From Burkholderia sp. OK233 (GTDB lineage Bacteria; Pseudomonadota; Gammaproteobacteria; Burkholderiales; Burkholderiaceae): a DNA stretch of 64,000 nt. A program made the position numbers and the translations under genes. The stretch lies in NCBI RefSeq assembly GCF_900230185.1, contig NZ_OCSR01000002.1, positions 3,596,001-3,660,000 on the forward strand, in the 5' to 3' direction. Under the pieces are notes generated by a model that had not been told where the DNA came from, searched no databases, and saw only the letters and a list, made by a program, of their open reading frames with translations. Of this stretch, positions 1 to 8,743 are shown one piece after another. Within the stretch, counting starts at the first letter, position 1. The number at the start of each line of letters is the position of its first letter.

Positions 1-1121
1 TTCTGGGCCACTGTCTGAACGTCCAGCGCGGATTTCACACAGCGGGGCCTGTGGGTTATGGTCTGCGTCGCGTGCTCGTCAACGCCCGCAGGGAAATCCG
101 ACAACCACTTGGCTGCCACGAATACAAGAACGTGCAGACCGACCGTGTCATCGTTGTTCCGGATACCTCGGGCGAGGCGGCTATCGTTCGTAAGATGTTC
201 GAGTGGTATGCGACGCAACGGGTCACGGCGACTGGCATAGCGCGACGCCTGAACGACTTTGGGATCGTCAACGGGGGCGGGCGCCCCTGGCAGGGGCAGC
301 ACGTCATGCAGATCCTGCGCAATGAGAAATACATCGGTACCAATGTGTACAGTCGCACGACATCCAAACTCGCTAGTCCTTGGCGACAGGTCCCCTATGA
401 CGAGTGGATAAGGGTACCGGGGGCGTTCGCCGCTGTGGTTGACAGGCGGCTCTTTGTAGCGGTTCAGGCAAGGCTCGCACATAGCCGGCGCGGACCGACG
501 CGTGAAGAAATCATTGATGGCATGCGCAAGGTCATAAGCCGCACGGGCAAAATCAATCAGAAGTTACTGAGACACTACCGCAGCGCGCCCTCGGCGGAGC
601 AGGTGGCGCGCGAGTTTGGCAGTCTCAACGAAGCGTATAAAGCCATCGGCTATGCGCCGGACCTCGATCCCGAGCGCTCCGAAAACCGATGTGTCGAACG
701 CCGTATGGAACGACACGTCGCGGACAGTATTACTGCAATGCTGCGCGAACTCGGACACGACGTCCGGTATGAAAAGCACACCACCACGCTGTGTGTAGAT
801 GGGGCGCTACGGATGCAACTCGTCGTGCGCCGTCCGTGGATGATCCAGGGGCATCTGCCGTACTGGACCGCGCGTTGGCCGGACTGCTTCGCGATCGACT
901 TTCTGATTTATGGTCGTATCGAACGCACGGGCATAGAACTGCTTGATTTCCATATCCTGCCGCGCGGCAGTCTCCGTGCAGGCGAATACACCGTGGTGTT
1001 CCGTCATGGCGAGTCCCATTTTGAACCGTACCGACGTCTCGATCTGAAAGCACTGCTTGCGCTAGCGGACACTGTTTCGCTCGACGTGCTGCCGGCGGTC
1101 CCCAGTTCGGTCGCGAGGTAA
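1..1121 (+). CDS. Large serine recombinase, C-terminal part (5' end outside window)
   Basis: The reading frame is open from base 3 with no stop or convincing start, so the N-terminal resolvase catalytic domain lies upstream of the window. The visible part opens with the AGPVGYGLRR stretch that joins the catalytic and Recombinase domains in large serine recombinases. It continues through a Recombinase-type DNA-binding domain (VTATGIARRLNDFGI, then a QHVMQILRNEKYIGTNVYSR motif typical of the family) to about residue 130. The last 200 residues are less typical and include a region resembling a DNA-binding extension. Such enzymes integrate or excise DNA at att sites. The next gene starts 5 bases downstream, so it is probably the first gene of a three-gene unit. 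The family is clear; the target site is unknown. Confidence 0.85.
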   Translation, partial: LGHCLNVQRGFHTAGPVGYGLRRVLVNARREIRQPLGCHEYKNVQTDRVIVVPDTSGEAAIVRKMFEWYATQRVTATGIARRLNDFGIVNGGGRPWQGQHVMQILRNEKYIGTNVYSRTTSKLASPWRQVPYDEWIRVPGAFAAVVDRRLFVAVQARLAHSRRGPTREEIIDGMRKVISRTGKINQKLLRHYRSAPSAEQVAREFGSLNEAYKAIGYAPDLDPERSENRCVERRMERHVADSITAMLRELGHDVRYEKHTTTLCVDGALRMQLVVRRPWMIQGHLPYWTARWPDCFAIDFLIYGRIERTGIELLDFHILPRGSLRAGEYTVVFRHGESHFEPYRRLDLKALLALADTVSLDVLPAVPSSVAR

Positions 1122-1126
1122 ATGCC

Positions 1127-1447
1127 ATGGCACGCGCGATTCCAGTCGGTCAGGATCCGGCTGTCCCGGCGGACGGCCAGGGTCAGGCCTCGTTGCGCGA
1201 CGACCGGTGTCACTCGAACGGGAAATCAACGCCCGAAGCCCGGGCGCGAAAGGTCTTCATGCTCGAACGCGCGCGGCAGCAGACTCTTCTTAGACGGATG
1301 GAATCCGTCCGGGCGGAAATGGTCGTTCTGGAAAGCGTACTGAGGGAGCTATTGTCCGATCCCGCGTTTGTGGCGCTGCTAAGACGTCAGGGGTTCGTTA
1401 CGATGCCAGGACTGCTTCGAGATCGCCTGAGCGGAAGAAATTCATGA
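1127..1447 (+). CDS. Small protein of unknown function between recombinase and RepB-like gene
   Basis: A 106-residue protein lying 5 bases after the recombinase stop and overlapping the next start by 4 bases (ATGA), which argues for translational coupling. The N-terminal 35 residues look disordered. The centre is a charged, probably helical segment (ARKVFMLERARQQ...LLRRMESVRAEMVVLESVLRELL) that could form a coiled coil. I do not recognise a family. Its tight placement suggests it works with the recombinase and the RepB-like protein, perhaps as an adaptor, but that is inference. Confidence 0.6.
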   Translation: MARAIPVGQDPAVPADGQGQASLRDDRCHSNGKSTPEARARKVFMLERARQQTLLRRMESVRAEMVVLESVLRELLSDPAFVALLRRQGFVTMPGLLRDRLSGRNS

Positions 1448-2028
1448 CCACCGCCCGTCCTGCCAGATTCGTCGCCCGGGCCGTCGAGACCTCCGCAGGG
1501 CGGGCGGGTCCGCCTGGCATCTGTCCAGAGGCGCTCGCACTGCTGACTGGATACCGACTGCCGGACCGCACTGTGGCAGCGCTCAGGCGGATGGTCACAT
1601 CGCGTCAGCTGGCTGCAGCGCTGGTGATGGTCGGCGCGGACAACTGTGCGGGCGATCTGGCACGCGCGTTACTCGCAGCCACCCCTGCATCACAACGTGC
1701 CGACGATCCGCGCGGCCGGCAGTCTGACCGCCATCGCGCAAGGCTGCTTTCCGGGATGGAAAAGGGTCTTACGCACATGCAAGAGACGGTGCAGTCCCTG
1801 AAGCCGGGCTATCACGATGACCTTTACTGTCTCGCCTTGAGCGCGAGCTTCGTCAGGGGCTGGATGCGTGATGACGTCGTCACAGCGTGGCTACAGTCGC
1901 GCACTCCGGGCGCCGCCGCGACACTTGGGCAGCTTGTATCGGCTTCGGAGACAGCCACCGCACCGAAGCGGCGGATGAAATTGCCGTATGCACCCGCCAC
2001 TCAGGCAGCGTATCGCAGGCGGCGCTGA
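1444..2028 (+). CDS. RepB-type partition protein C-terminal domain-like protein
   Basis: A 194-residue protein that lines up by eye with the C-terminal domain of rhizobial RepB/ParB-like plasmid partition proteins. It has GICPEALALL (family: GICPEVVELL), then RQLAAALVMVG...ARALLAATP (family: RQIEAAELM...AKALLAATP), then a helical MEKGLTHMQETVQSL segment and a Y..D...L.L...FV..W region. The ParB N-terminal nuclease/CTP domain is absent, so it is unlikely to be a complete partition protein. Together with an upstream serine recombinase it matches a recurrent recombinase/RepB-C cassette in alpha- and betaproteobacteria. A DNA-binding accessory role for the recombinase is plausible but unproven. 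Confidence 0.65.
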   Translation: MTTARPARFVARAVETSAGRAGPPGICPEALALLTGYRLPDRTVAALRRMVTSRQLAAALVMVGADNCAGDLARALLAATPASQRADDPRGRQSDRHRARLLSGMEKGLTHMQETVQSLKPGYHDDLYCLALSASFVRGWMRDDVVTAWLQSRTPGAAATLGQLVSASETATAPKRRMKLPYAPATQAAYRRRR

Positions 2029-2434
2029 ACGGAATCCGACGTGCAGATTTTGGACAAATACCTCGCTGCGGTGTGAACTACCAGGCAGCGGTCCTTGCAA
2101 AACGGGGGCTTCCTCCGGAGCACACTATCGCGCGCGGACATCGCCCATGTCTCTGACCGATGTTGTGAGCTAATGCCCATTCTTCGTCGACTGTGGGTAG
2201 GAGTGACCGCTTCCTAGCGGCCCAGATAGACGCGACAGGTCGACAATGGAGGTTCGTTATCGGACCGGGCTCGGCCAGGAAGCGACCTTCGGAGCTGACG
2301 AAATTTGGTCACTCAAGCGACTGGTGTGCCGCTGGAGGCGGCCATTTGTAACGCGAAGATGCTGATCGCGTCATCGGCCTTTGGACATTTGCATCATATT
2401 GAACGAAAGCATGACGAGATTGCGGACGTTGTCT
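2029..2434. other. Intergenic region, no convincing gene
   Basis: 406 bases between the RepB-like gene and the 3' end of the DUF2971 gene. Only short, low-quality frames occur here. Base composition drops from GC-rich in the recombinase cassette to clearly AT-richer near 2300, which marks the edge of the cargo block. No tRNA or strong terminator was seen. Confidence 0.5.
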
Positions 2435-3289
2435 TCAATCATACCCACCCAGCAAATACTCACAATTTTCCAAAAGTGATGACTTCCACACCCTGCTTGG
2501 ATCAACGTTACCCCACTTGCACACCGCCCGTATGCTTTGCTCGATCGATCGGCTCGCAACGGGAGAGATAACAACACCTTCAATAAGTTTGTGTACGTCC
2601 AGAGAGACTATTGCGGGCGCCGGGTCGTGAATAGACAAGTCACGAGGCGCGCGCTTTCCGGTTATGTACATGCGGACTTCATTTTCATGCGCATACGCGA
2701 TACGTTTTATCATTCCCATTAAGTGCCCATCCTCAGAAACACAGTCTGGTGGAGTAAGGTCCTTAGATGAAAAATCGACGTACTTAACAGCCCCCATGAA
2801 GATATGATGATCTTGCTGGTTCTCGGCCAATGCAGCTTCGATGGCGCCAACACTAGTCTTTATGGCCACTCCGCCCTTGGAATACAACCCCCACATTCCC
2901 TCCGACTCGTGCTGACTTCTGTACCAACAATTCACAGTCAGGCAGTTGACAATGTTCTTATGCAGCGCCTTCATTGTTTGCGTGTGAACGCGGGCTACTT
3001 CTTGTCGCAGATACGCGAGTTCCCCAGCATGTTGCTGACTTTGAGGTAACTTCTCGATTGTCGCTATACGCTCGTCGTGACGCTTTGCGTATTTCGCAGG
3101 GATAGCTGCGATCGCATCAATCGCCACTTTCGGCAAGTATCCTTCAAACGGATCCGTCTCCTTGTACCACGCTAAAGGGGTAAAGAAGAGAGTGCTCGAT
3201 TCGATGAGATTGATGAACTTATCCAGTGTAAGGTATCGCCACAATACATCTGTCTCGGCCAAGCTCTTACCTATTTGTAGATGCGCCAT
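2435..3289 (-). CDS. DUF2971 family protein
   Basis: A 284-residue cytoplasmic protein. The N-terminus LWRYLTLDKFINLIESSTLFFTPLAWYKETDPFEG is the hallmark of DUF2971 (start of the domain with a YR/L..F..LI.....L.F....YKDPFEG pattern). The middle NCWYRSQHESEGMWGLYSKG corresponds to the conserved CW....ES..MW..Y....G.AI segment, and the C-terminal part carries HENEVRMY, also conserved. Length is normal. Biochemical function of the family is not established; members are common in defence-rich and mobile regions. The gene is isolated on the reverse strand, AT-richer than its left neighbours, and sits beside FRG and HEPN proteins, so it is probably part of the same cargo. Confidence 0.75.
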   Translation of the reverse strand: MAHLQIGKSLAETDVLWRYLTLDKFINLIESSTLFFTPLAWYKETDPFEGYLPKVAIDAIAAIPAKYAKRHDERIATIEKLPQSQQHAGELAYLRQEVARVHTQTMKALHKNIVNCLTVNCWYRSQHESEGMWGLYSKGGVAIKTSVGAIEAALAENQQDHHIFMGAVKYVDFSSKDLTPPDCVSEDGHLMGMIKRIAYAHENEVRMYITGKRAPRDLSIHDPAPAIVSLDVHKLIEGVVISPVASRSIEQSIRAVCKWGNVDPSRVWKSSLLENCEYLLGGYD

Positions 3290-3390
3290 TTTCCGTTCTT
3301 GTGGTAGCCCATGTCGACAGCATGGTCACACTCCGGGTGCCCCGCTGTACCAATTCGAGACAGCTTAGCCGATCTACCTGTAGTGCAGTG

Positions 3391-3456
3391 CAGTGTAGTG
3401 TGATTGTAATGTTTGAGCATCTGCCGGTCGCTATGCTCTGCCACGCAACTCAGTTC
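3391..3456 (-). pseudogene. Possible tyrosine integrase C-terminal remnant
   Basis: On the reverse strand a 22-residue stretch (E-L-S-C-V-A-E-H-S-D-R-Q-M-L-K-H-Y-N-H) resembles the last motif of shufflon/phage-type tyrosine integrases (ELA.ISGHK..QMLKRYTH), including the catalytic His and Tyr positions. Flanking sequence in the same frame has no further similarity and the upstream integrase body is missing. A short tandem-like GTAGTGCAGT run lies next to it. It could be the scar of a lost element; the match is short and may be chance. Confidence 0.3.
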
Positions 3457-3586
3457 AATGTTGGTTGATGGAAGGTGCAGCGTATGGCCAGTCGCGGTGG
3501 TGTCGCACGCCGTAATGATACGATTCCTTCCCGGCCCTGCAAAAGCATTGCCGAGTCTTCTCCAAAACGACATAGACTCGCACGAC

Positions 3587-4747
3587 ATGGCAAAAGCAAA
3601 AAGACCAACACTTCCAGCATCGCTGATCGGCCAGTGGATTGGCAATTTTCGTGCAACTCAGTGGGCTGGCGATATAGTCATCGACCTTGAGATGCGTTCA
3701 GACCACACGGTGGGCAGCGCAATGCTATTCCCCGGCGAAGGATTAAATGCACCGGTTATTGTCGGGCGCATCGACGAAATCTATCTCGGGGCTGATGGCG
3801 CATTCACAACCATTCTGCTTCAACCGACGCATCCGAAGAACCCGACGCTTCTCGTACCACCGCATCAAGTTCACGAGGTGTTCCCACCGGAAATGCGAAT
3901 CGCGACTAAGGCTCAGGCTCGGATAAGGTGGGACCACACGAATATGGAGGTCGAGTGGAACACCGATATCGGTATGGAGGGTTCAGCGCGGCTAACACGC
4001 AACGATCCGAACCGCCCTTCCAATATCCCGTCGAAGCGAATGAGTTGGGATGCATTTAAGCGTCATGTGTCGTGCCTTGAAACACGCAAGTTTATTTTCC
4101 GGGGACAGCAAAAGCCGTGGCGACTTCGATCACATTTCCATCGCACAAACCGCTCTGATCTATTCAGATATACGTTCGACGATCTCGCCACGCTCCATCG
4201 ACATTTAAGTGCGCGTACAAAGCATATTTTCAACCGGGCCGACAGCGACCAGTTCGGCGCGCTTCTCCACCTTGCCCAGCACCACGGGTTCCCGACGCTG
4301 CTGATCGATTGGACGTACTCGCCATACGTGGCTGCGTTCTTCGCCTTCAGACACATAACGATCGCTGCCTCGAGAAAGCGAAATGCGGGTTACATTCGCA
4401 TCTTCCAGTTCGATCAGGCGCAATGGCGAGAGGACACGCCCCAAATACCGATCACGGCACCTGTCCGTCCGCACTTCTCGCTGATGGAATTTTTGGCGAT
4501 CGAGAATGAACGCCTTATTCCTCAGCAGGCGCTGTCAGCACTGACGAACGTGGATGACGTTGAGTCATACATAAAGGTTATAGAGCAGACGCGACAGCAC
4601 CAATACGTCTATGCGATCGACATCCCGGTCAAAGAGCGGGAAACAGTGATGAAAGAGCTTGCCTTGATGGGCATCACCGCAGGCTCATTGTTCCCTGGCC
4701 TCGATGGAGCGTGCGAAGAATTGCGCGATCGGCTGTTCGCGCAGTGA
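3587..4747 (+). CDS. FRG domain protein (putative defence protein)
   Basis: A 386-residue protein if translated from the ATG at 3587; the frame stays open upstream but that part lacks similarity. Residues 1-140 look beta-rich and are unrecognised. Residues 155-260 form an FRG domain: FIFRGQ..PW.LRS at 169-182 and AQHHGFPTLLIDWTYSPYVAAFFAF at 230-254, both highly diagnostic (family: F.FRGQ...W.L.; QHYG.PTRLLDWT.SP..ALFFA). FRG proteins are frequent in anti-phage and toxin contexts; their enzymatic activity is not firmly established. It lies between a DUF2971 gene and a HEPN gene. No clear Shine-Dalgarno precedes the chosen start, so the start is uncertain. Confidence 0.75.
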   Translation: MAKAKRPTLPASLIGQWIGNFRATQWAGDIVIDLEMRSDHTVGSAMLFPGEGLNAPVIVGRIDEIYLGADGAFTTILLQPTHPKNPTLLVPPHQVHEVFPPEMRIATKAQARIRWDHTNMEVEWNTDIGMEGSARLTRNDPNRPSNIPSKRMSWDAFKRHVSCLETRKFIFRGQQKPWRLRSHFHRTNRSDLFRYTFDDLATLHRHLSARTKHIFNRADSDQFGALLHLAQHHGFPTLLIDWTYSPYVAAFFAFRHITIAASRKRNAGYIRIFQFDQAQWREDTPQIPITAPVRPHFSLMEFLAIENERLIPQQALSALTNVDDVESYIKVIEQTRQHQYVYAIDIPVKERETVMKELALMGITAGSLFPGLDGACEELRDRLFAQ

Positions 4748-4882
4748 TTACACGATAGGGGCTGAAACCAGCGAAAGTGGAAGATAGACACCGGTAGCAG
4801 ATCCGTAGCCCGTCCGTTCGCGTAGCTGAGCGCGGACGCGTCGCACACGCAGGCGGTCGATTCTTGAATGAAGGTTGACTAT

Positions 4883-5929
4883 ATGGCGCAATCGCAGTCA
4901 GTTACCTACCCGCACGTATTCGAACTGAAGAAGCTCACACGCGATAGTGACGAGCACTGGGAAACCATCGAGCCACAGATTCAACAGTTTTGGCACAAAG
5001 CACCAAAGGAGTTGCAGCATCGTAATTACGAGCATGAAGGTTGCATCATCACTGTCGACATCAACTGGCAACCCTTGGCAGCTCGCCTGCGGCGCGACTA
5101 CGTGTTATTGCAGCCACTGAGAGAGAACACGGCACCAGTAAAAGATTGGCTAGCCAAAGTGTACCGACCGCTGCGGATCCGTGCAGACGTCACCGTCAGC
5201 GGAACCAACAAATTTTGCTCCTATGAATGGTACCCAACCTTTTTTCTGGATACCTTCGTCCACGAAGTATTCCTCATAGCAAATCTCTCCGTGCCGGGGT
5301 CCGCAGACTTTTACGGAGCCTCGATTGCAAGACCGCAGCAGCGCCATTCGACAGAAGTAAGGTTGTCCGCCTTCGCATTTGACGTCGGCTGGGCGGAGGC
5401 GCTTGACGGCAACTGGCCCAGCCTGCAAGCCTTACCACGGGAGCTCGTATGCAAATGGTTCAAGGCTTTGAACATCGGGTATAAGCAGCGTGCGGAAACA
5501 GGAATCGAAAGAGCGCTATACGTCCTTCTGCATATGGCTCGCGACGACGCGCGAATCGACTCGGCCACCTGGCTCTTTCACGGTCTCGAAGCATTAGTCT
5601 CGACAAAAGTTGGTGAGAACATCTCCGGGTTGGTGCGACGCATCGGAGCGATTCTCGAGCTCGATGTATCGGCGCAAAAACGATTGAACAAGCGACTACG
5701 CGAATTGTACGATTGGCGCAGTTCTTTCGTGCACGGTGGCTACGCGGTGCCACACCCAGCCGCCAGCGAAGCGATGGATCGACGTCTCGACGATCATCTG
5801 ATGGAGCTTCATGAGCTCAGAAAATTCGGCGCATCTTTGCTGATTGCAACGCTGCAGGCGTTGATAAGAAAACAGATTGTCGAATTGCGATTCGACGAAC
5901 AACTTGTGACCACGACGATCGATACGTAA
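4883..5929 (+). CDS. HEPN (Apea-like) domain protein, putative RNase effector
   Basis: A 348-residue cytoplasmic protein. The start at 4883 is preferred over 4868 because AAGG lies 9 bases upstream. The N-terminal 200 residues are unrecognised. The C-terminal part (about 205-340) is helical and contains RELYDWRSSFVHGGY, in which R279 and H284 form an RX4H motif as in the catalytic site of HEPN ribonucleases, in the form seen in Apea-like HEPN proteins. HEPN enzymes cleave RNA in abortive infection, toxin-antitoxin and CRISPR-associated systems. It follows the FRG gene by 135 bases on the same strand, suggesting a shared locus. RNase activity is inferred from motif only. Confidence 0.6.
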   Translation: MAQSQSVTYPHVFELKKLTRDSDEHWETIEPQIQQFWHKAPKELQHRNYEHEGCIITVDINWQPLAARLRRDYVLLQPLRENTAPVKDWLAKVYRPLRIRADVTVSGTNKFCSYEWYPTFFLDTFVHEVFLIANLSVPGSADFYGASIARPQQRHSTEVRLSAFAFDVGWAEALDGNWPSLQALPRELVCKWFKALNIGYKQRAETGIERALYVLLHMARDDARIDSATWLFHGLEALVSTKVGENISGLVRRIGAILELDVSAQKRLNKRLRELYDWRSSFVHGGYAVPHPAASEAMDRRLDDHLMELHELRKFGASLLIATLQALIRKQIVELRFDEQLVTTTIDT

Positions 5930-6865
5930 GTCCGACGCCGGATCCGGACCAAATACCTTATCTTCGCGTCTTTTCATTTGCTATAACGATTTTGTAGCAT
6001 CAAGGAATGCTTGCATCTCAAGCGACAGTGGCGTCGCGAGATGAAATCCGCCCCGTATTTCTCCTGAACCAACGGCCAGGCCCGGCTTAAATGGCCCCGC
6101 CTACGAAAGTAGGGGTGCATCCAGGCCCAACCGAGCGACCATGTAGGCTCGTGGTCATGGGTGGGCCGCATGATTGCATAGAAACCGCTCGTTTTTCCGG
6201 GCAGGTGTGGCGGGGTCACAACTGCGCACGCTGGTTTGTAAGATCGTGAACGTTTCTGAGGGTACGCAGGCTAACTATGGAGTTCGAATCATGGGGCGTC
6301 CGACTAAGAAAATGTTCGGAGCAGCATTGGCGATCTGCGTGATATGCATTGTCATTGGCGTTTATTAGTTCAGATGGCAGGGCGTCGATACCTCGATTGC
6401 CAATGACCCTGACTACCCATCTGCGGGCGGTATTCGTTGAAGTGAGTCGCTGCCAGATTGCGAGGCAATAGACGCGGATGCATCTACGACCTGGAGACTT
6501 TGACGGAGGTCTCGCTCGAAGATTGGTTCCGCCCCGTCTGGCTTCTTACGCGTCCAATGACGGGGAATTTGTAACGAACGCTTAGCCTCGCAGATCGCTA
6601 GTTCGCACGGGTATCGACTTTGCCGAGCGACCGCTCTTAAGGAAACCGAGGGTGCTTTATGGGTCGACCTCAGTCTTCCGCGTTCTCCGCGAGCAGTCAC
6701 TCGACCGGTTGAATCCAAGCCGAATTCGCGCCGACCACTGAGTGCCGCAAACTCGGCCAAAGCCGACGGTGACCGCTTGCCGATTTCCTCTGAAAGCGGC
6801 ATGTCTACAGTCGCCAACGAGCTGTGATTCACGTCACCAGTCCGGCGCGCGGATAACGGCCCGAT
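5930..6865. other. Long intergenic stretch, no supported gene
   Basis: About 930 bases between the HEPN gene and the XRE repressor. A 25-codon frame at 6291-6368 encodes a peptide with one hydrophobic segment (AALAICVICIVIGVY) but has no Shine-Dalgarno, so I do not call it. A 139-codon reverse frame at 6413-6832 has atypical composition and no family features. Probably degenerate island DNA. Confidence 0.45.
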
Positions 6866-7231
6866 TCAATGTTTTCGCCGTCCAGCTGGTTTGGCTAGTC
6901 GCTCGCAAAGTTCTGTCAGGACGCCGGTTACCCAGACAAGGTCCTCTTCGCCAAGCTTAGCCAGATGTTCATTGAGGGTACTCTCGGCATCAAGAGCCCG
7001 CGGGGAACTCGGTCCTATCAGCTTCGTGAGAGGAACCGCGTAAAGATTTGCGAGGGCAATCAGACGGGGTAGGGTTGGCCAGTTGGTACCTCGCTCAAAT
7101 CGACTAATGGTTTCTGAAAACACGCCCAACTCGGATGCGACCTCGTCCTGCGTCAGGCCGGCTTCGGCTCGGGACCGGGCCAACGCACGACCCAGCCTCC
7201 GGGCAAACTTTTCTTCATCAATCATTGCCAC
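6866..7231 (-). CDS. XRE family transcriptional regulator
   Basis: A 121-residue protein with a complete N-terminal Cro/cI-type helix-turn-helix at about residues 12-66 (RSRAEAGLTQDEVASELGVFSETISRFERGTNWPTLPRLIALANLY), followed by a short charged C-terminal region rather than a peptidase or cupin domain. Two dyads with the same ATGTTG half-site lie just upstream of the start (7245-7263 and 7301-7321), as expected for an autoregulated phage-type repressor. It may control its own gene and the divergent GC-rich block beginning at 7612, or the cargo to its left. The family assignment is secure; the regulon is inferred. Confidence 0.85.
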   Translation of the reverse strand: MAMIDEEKFARRLGRALARSRAEAGLTQDEVASELGVFSETISRFERGTNWPTLPRLIALANLYAVPLTKLIGPSSPRALDAESTLNEHLAKLGEEDLVWVTGVLTELCERLAKPAGRRKH

Positions 7232-7244
7232 CGGGGCATCACCT

Positions 7245-7263
7245 CATGTTGAAAGTCAACATG
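7245..7263. promoter_or_regulatory. Candidate operator 1 of the XRE repressor
   Basis: Perfect dyad CATGTTGA-AAG-TCAACATG, 14 bases upstream of the repressor ATG. It shares its ATGTTG half-site with the second dyad at 7301-7321, and a further half-site lies at 7323-7329. Confidence 0.6.
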
Positions 7264-7300
7264 AATCCTCTACTTACCGGTCCGCTCTGGTAACATCATA

Positions 7301-7321
7301 AAATGTTGAGTGGCAACATTT
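7301..7321. promoter_or_regulatory. Candidate operator 2 of the XRE repressor
   Basis: Perfect 8-bp arms AAATGTTG and CAACATTT around a 5-base spacer, 70 bases upstream of the repressor start, immediately followed by another ATGTTG half-site. Spacing of two to three half-site groups in the divergent region fits cooperative repressor binding. Confidence 0.6.
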
Positions 7322-7611
7322 AATGTTGATTTTTAGCGCTTTGCGGTATTCGGAGGCTGTAAGACGTGGCAAATGGGGGTTTTCTGCCTTTGCGGCAACG
7401 CTCTGCGGTCAGCTTTAACGACCGGTCCCTGTCGGCCATTGTGTTCCTTGTGGAATAGCGCAGGTCATCTCTGCGCGTCTCGCGGGGTACCAGCGCCGGG
7501 TCAGGTTTCGCGGACCGCCTGTCGGTGGTTCCTCATTTCGGTGTTTGCTGCGACGCCCGCCTGTTTGGCGAGCCGTTCGTTCGTAATGTAAGTGTCTGAG
7601 GTAGTGGCTGC
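7322..7611. other. Intergenic region upstream of the GC-rich gene block
   Basis: Apart from the repressor operators at its left end, this 290-base stretch holds no supported gene; it should contain the promoter of the forward block starting at 7612, but no confident -35/-10 pair is visible. Confidence 0.4.
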
Positions 7612-8088
7612 ATGTTTGTGACGAGTGAAATTAACCGTGTGCCTCGCTCTGAAGTGCCTTTCGGCGGTTTGCCAGGCAAAGGTGTGTGGTCGTCGGTCCA
7701 GCAAGTGATTCCGCGGGACGTCCTGATTCTCCGGGTATCGCAGGCGCGATCGCGGGCTGTCCCGACGATCGTGATGCTGGATCTGCCTGCAACCGCTGCG
7801 ACGCTTGAGCAGTTCGTCGGAGGGGATGTCGTTCTGCGCGACGCGGCCGTACTGAGCACAATGCAGGCACGGGAGGTTCACCAGTGGACGCTTGATCCGC
7901 TCTGCGAGATCCGCGTGGGGGCGACCGAGTACGAACATGGCGGCGAGGGCAGGCAACTGCTCACGGTGACCCGGTTTACGACCATGGCGGGGCGAACGTT
8001 CTCGGTGCCGTACGCCCTGGCGACACAGCCTGCGCGCGGTAGGCGGCTCTGGCGGGCGAAAGCGCCGCGCACCCCGGCCGGTTGCTGA
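7612..8088 (+). CDS. Hypothetical protein of the island
   Basis: A 158-residue frame with GC-rich codon use matching the next genes and no competing frame of better quality. It carries no signal peptide or membrane segment. The C-terminal RFTTMAGRTFSVPYALA suggests a beta-rich soluble domain. I do not recognise a family. It is followed 12 bases later by the HAD gene. Start codon uncertain because no clear ribosome-binding site precedes it. Confidence 0.55.
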   Translation: MFVTSEINRVPRSEVPFGGLPGKGVWSSVQQVIPRDVLILRVSQARSRAVPTIVMLDLPATAATLEQFVGGDVVLRDAAVLSTMQAREVHQWTLDPLCEIRVGATEYEHGGEGRQLLTVTRFTTMAGRTFSVPYALATQPARGRRLWRAKAPRTPAGC

Positions 8089-8100
8089 GCGGCGCTGGCA

Positions 8101-8679
8101 ATGGACGCGCATAGGGGCGTGGGACCGGGCTTGCCCTCGCAGTCGATGGACGTGCTGCCGCGCTGGCAAGGTGGTTCCGTGCTGTATCTCGATCTCGATG
8201 GAGTCCTTCACCCGGAAGACGTATGGCGTCGTCCAGGCGCCGGACCGTATGTCGCTAGCCCGCCAGGGCATGTGGTGTTTGAACACGCGGCGCTACTCGA
8301 GCGCTGCGTCGAGCCCTACCCCGAATTGCGCATCGTGCTGTCAACGAGCTGGGTTCTGGTGTTCCGCAGCGTCCGCAAGGTTGCGTGCCGTCTGCCGCCG
8401 GCGCTGCGCCGGCGGGTGGTCGGCGCGACTTTCCACGGCCGGATGGACCCGGTATGGTTCCGGTCGATCCCGCGTGGCGTGCAGGTCTGGGGCGATGTGT
8501 GCCGGCGTCAGCCCGAAGCGTGGCTTGCGCTCGACGATGATGATGCGGGCTGGCCGGCGGTGTGCCGGGGTAACCTGGTGCGCACTGATCCCGTGCTGGG
8601 CATCAGCGCGCCGACGGTCCTCATGGAGTTGCAGACGCGGCTTGCCGCGATGCACCGGTGGGAAAAGGGCTGGCCGTGA
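8101..8679 (+). CDS. HAD domain protein (Swiss-Army-Knife RNA-repair HAD type)
   Basis: A 192-residue protein. LYLDLDGVLHPEDV at about residues 28-41 is the nucleophile motif I (DxDGVLH) of the HAD subgroup found in Swiss-Army-Knife RNA-repair fusions and in many small stand-alone island proteins. LRIVLSTSWV is motif II, and WLALDDDDAGWP near residue 143 is the acidic motif IV. All HAD catalytic aspartates are visible. These proteins are predicted phosphatases, possibly acting on RNA ends; the substrate is unknown. Translation may start at 8101 or at the ATG at 8146. It lies in a forward block with a DEDDh exonuclease, which is compatible with a nucleic-acid role. Confidence 0.7.
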   Translation: MDAHRGVGPGLPSQSMDVLPRWQGGSVLYLDLDGVLHPEDVWRRPGAGPYVASPPGHVVFEHAALLERCVEPYPELRIVLSTSWVLVFRSVRKVACRLPPALRRRVVGATFHGRMDPVWFRSIPRGVQVWGDVCRRQPEAWLALDDDDAGWPAVCRGNLVRTDPVLGISAPTVLMELQTRLAAMHRWEKGWP

Positions 8680-8743
8680 TAATCCGCCTTATCGCGGCCA
8701 ACGTGAGTTCGCGCTCTTACTGGGCGCATCCTCTGGAGATGAC

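Noticed and set aside
3372..3412. Short GTAGTGCAGT-type repeats as a CRISPR or microsatellite
   Set aside because: Units are too short and irregular; no spacers and no cas genes.
6413..6832. A 139-codon reverse frame
   Set aside because: No ribosome-binding site, no recognisable domain and unusual composition; treated as intergenic.
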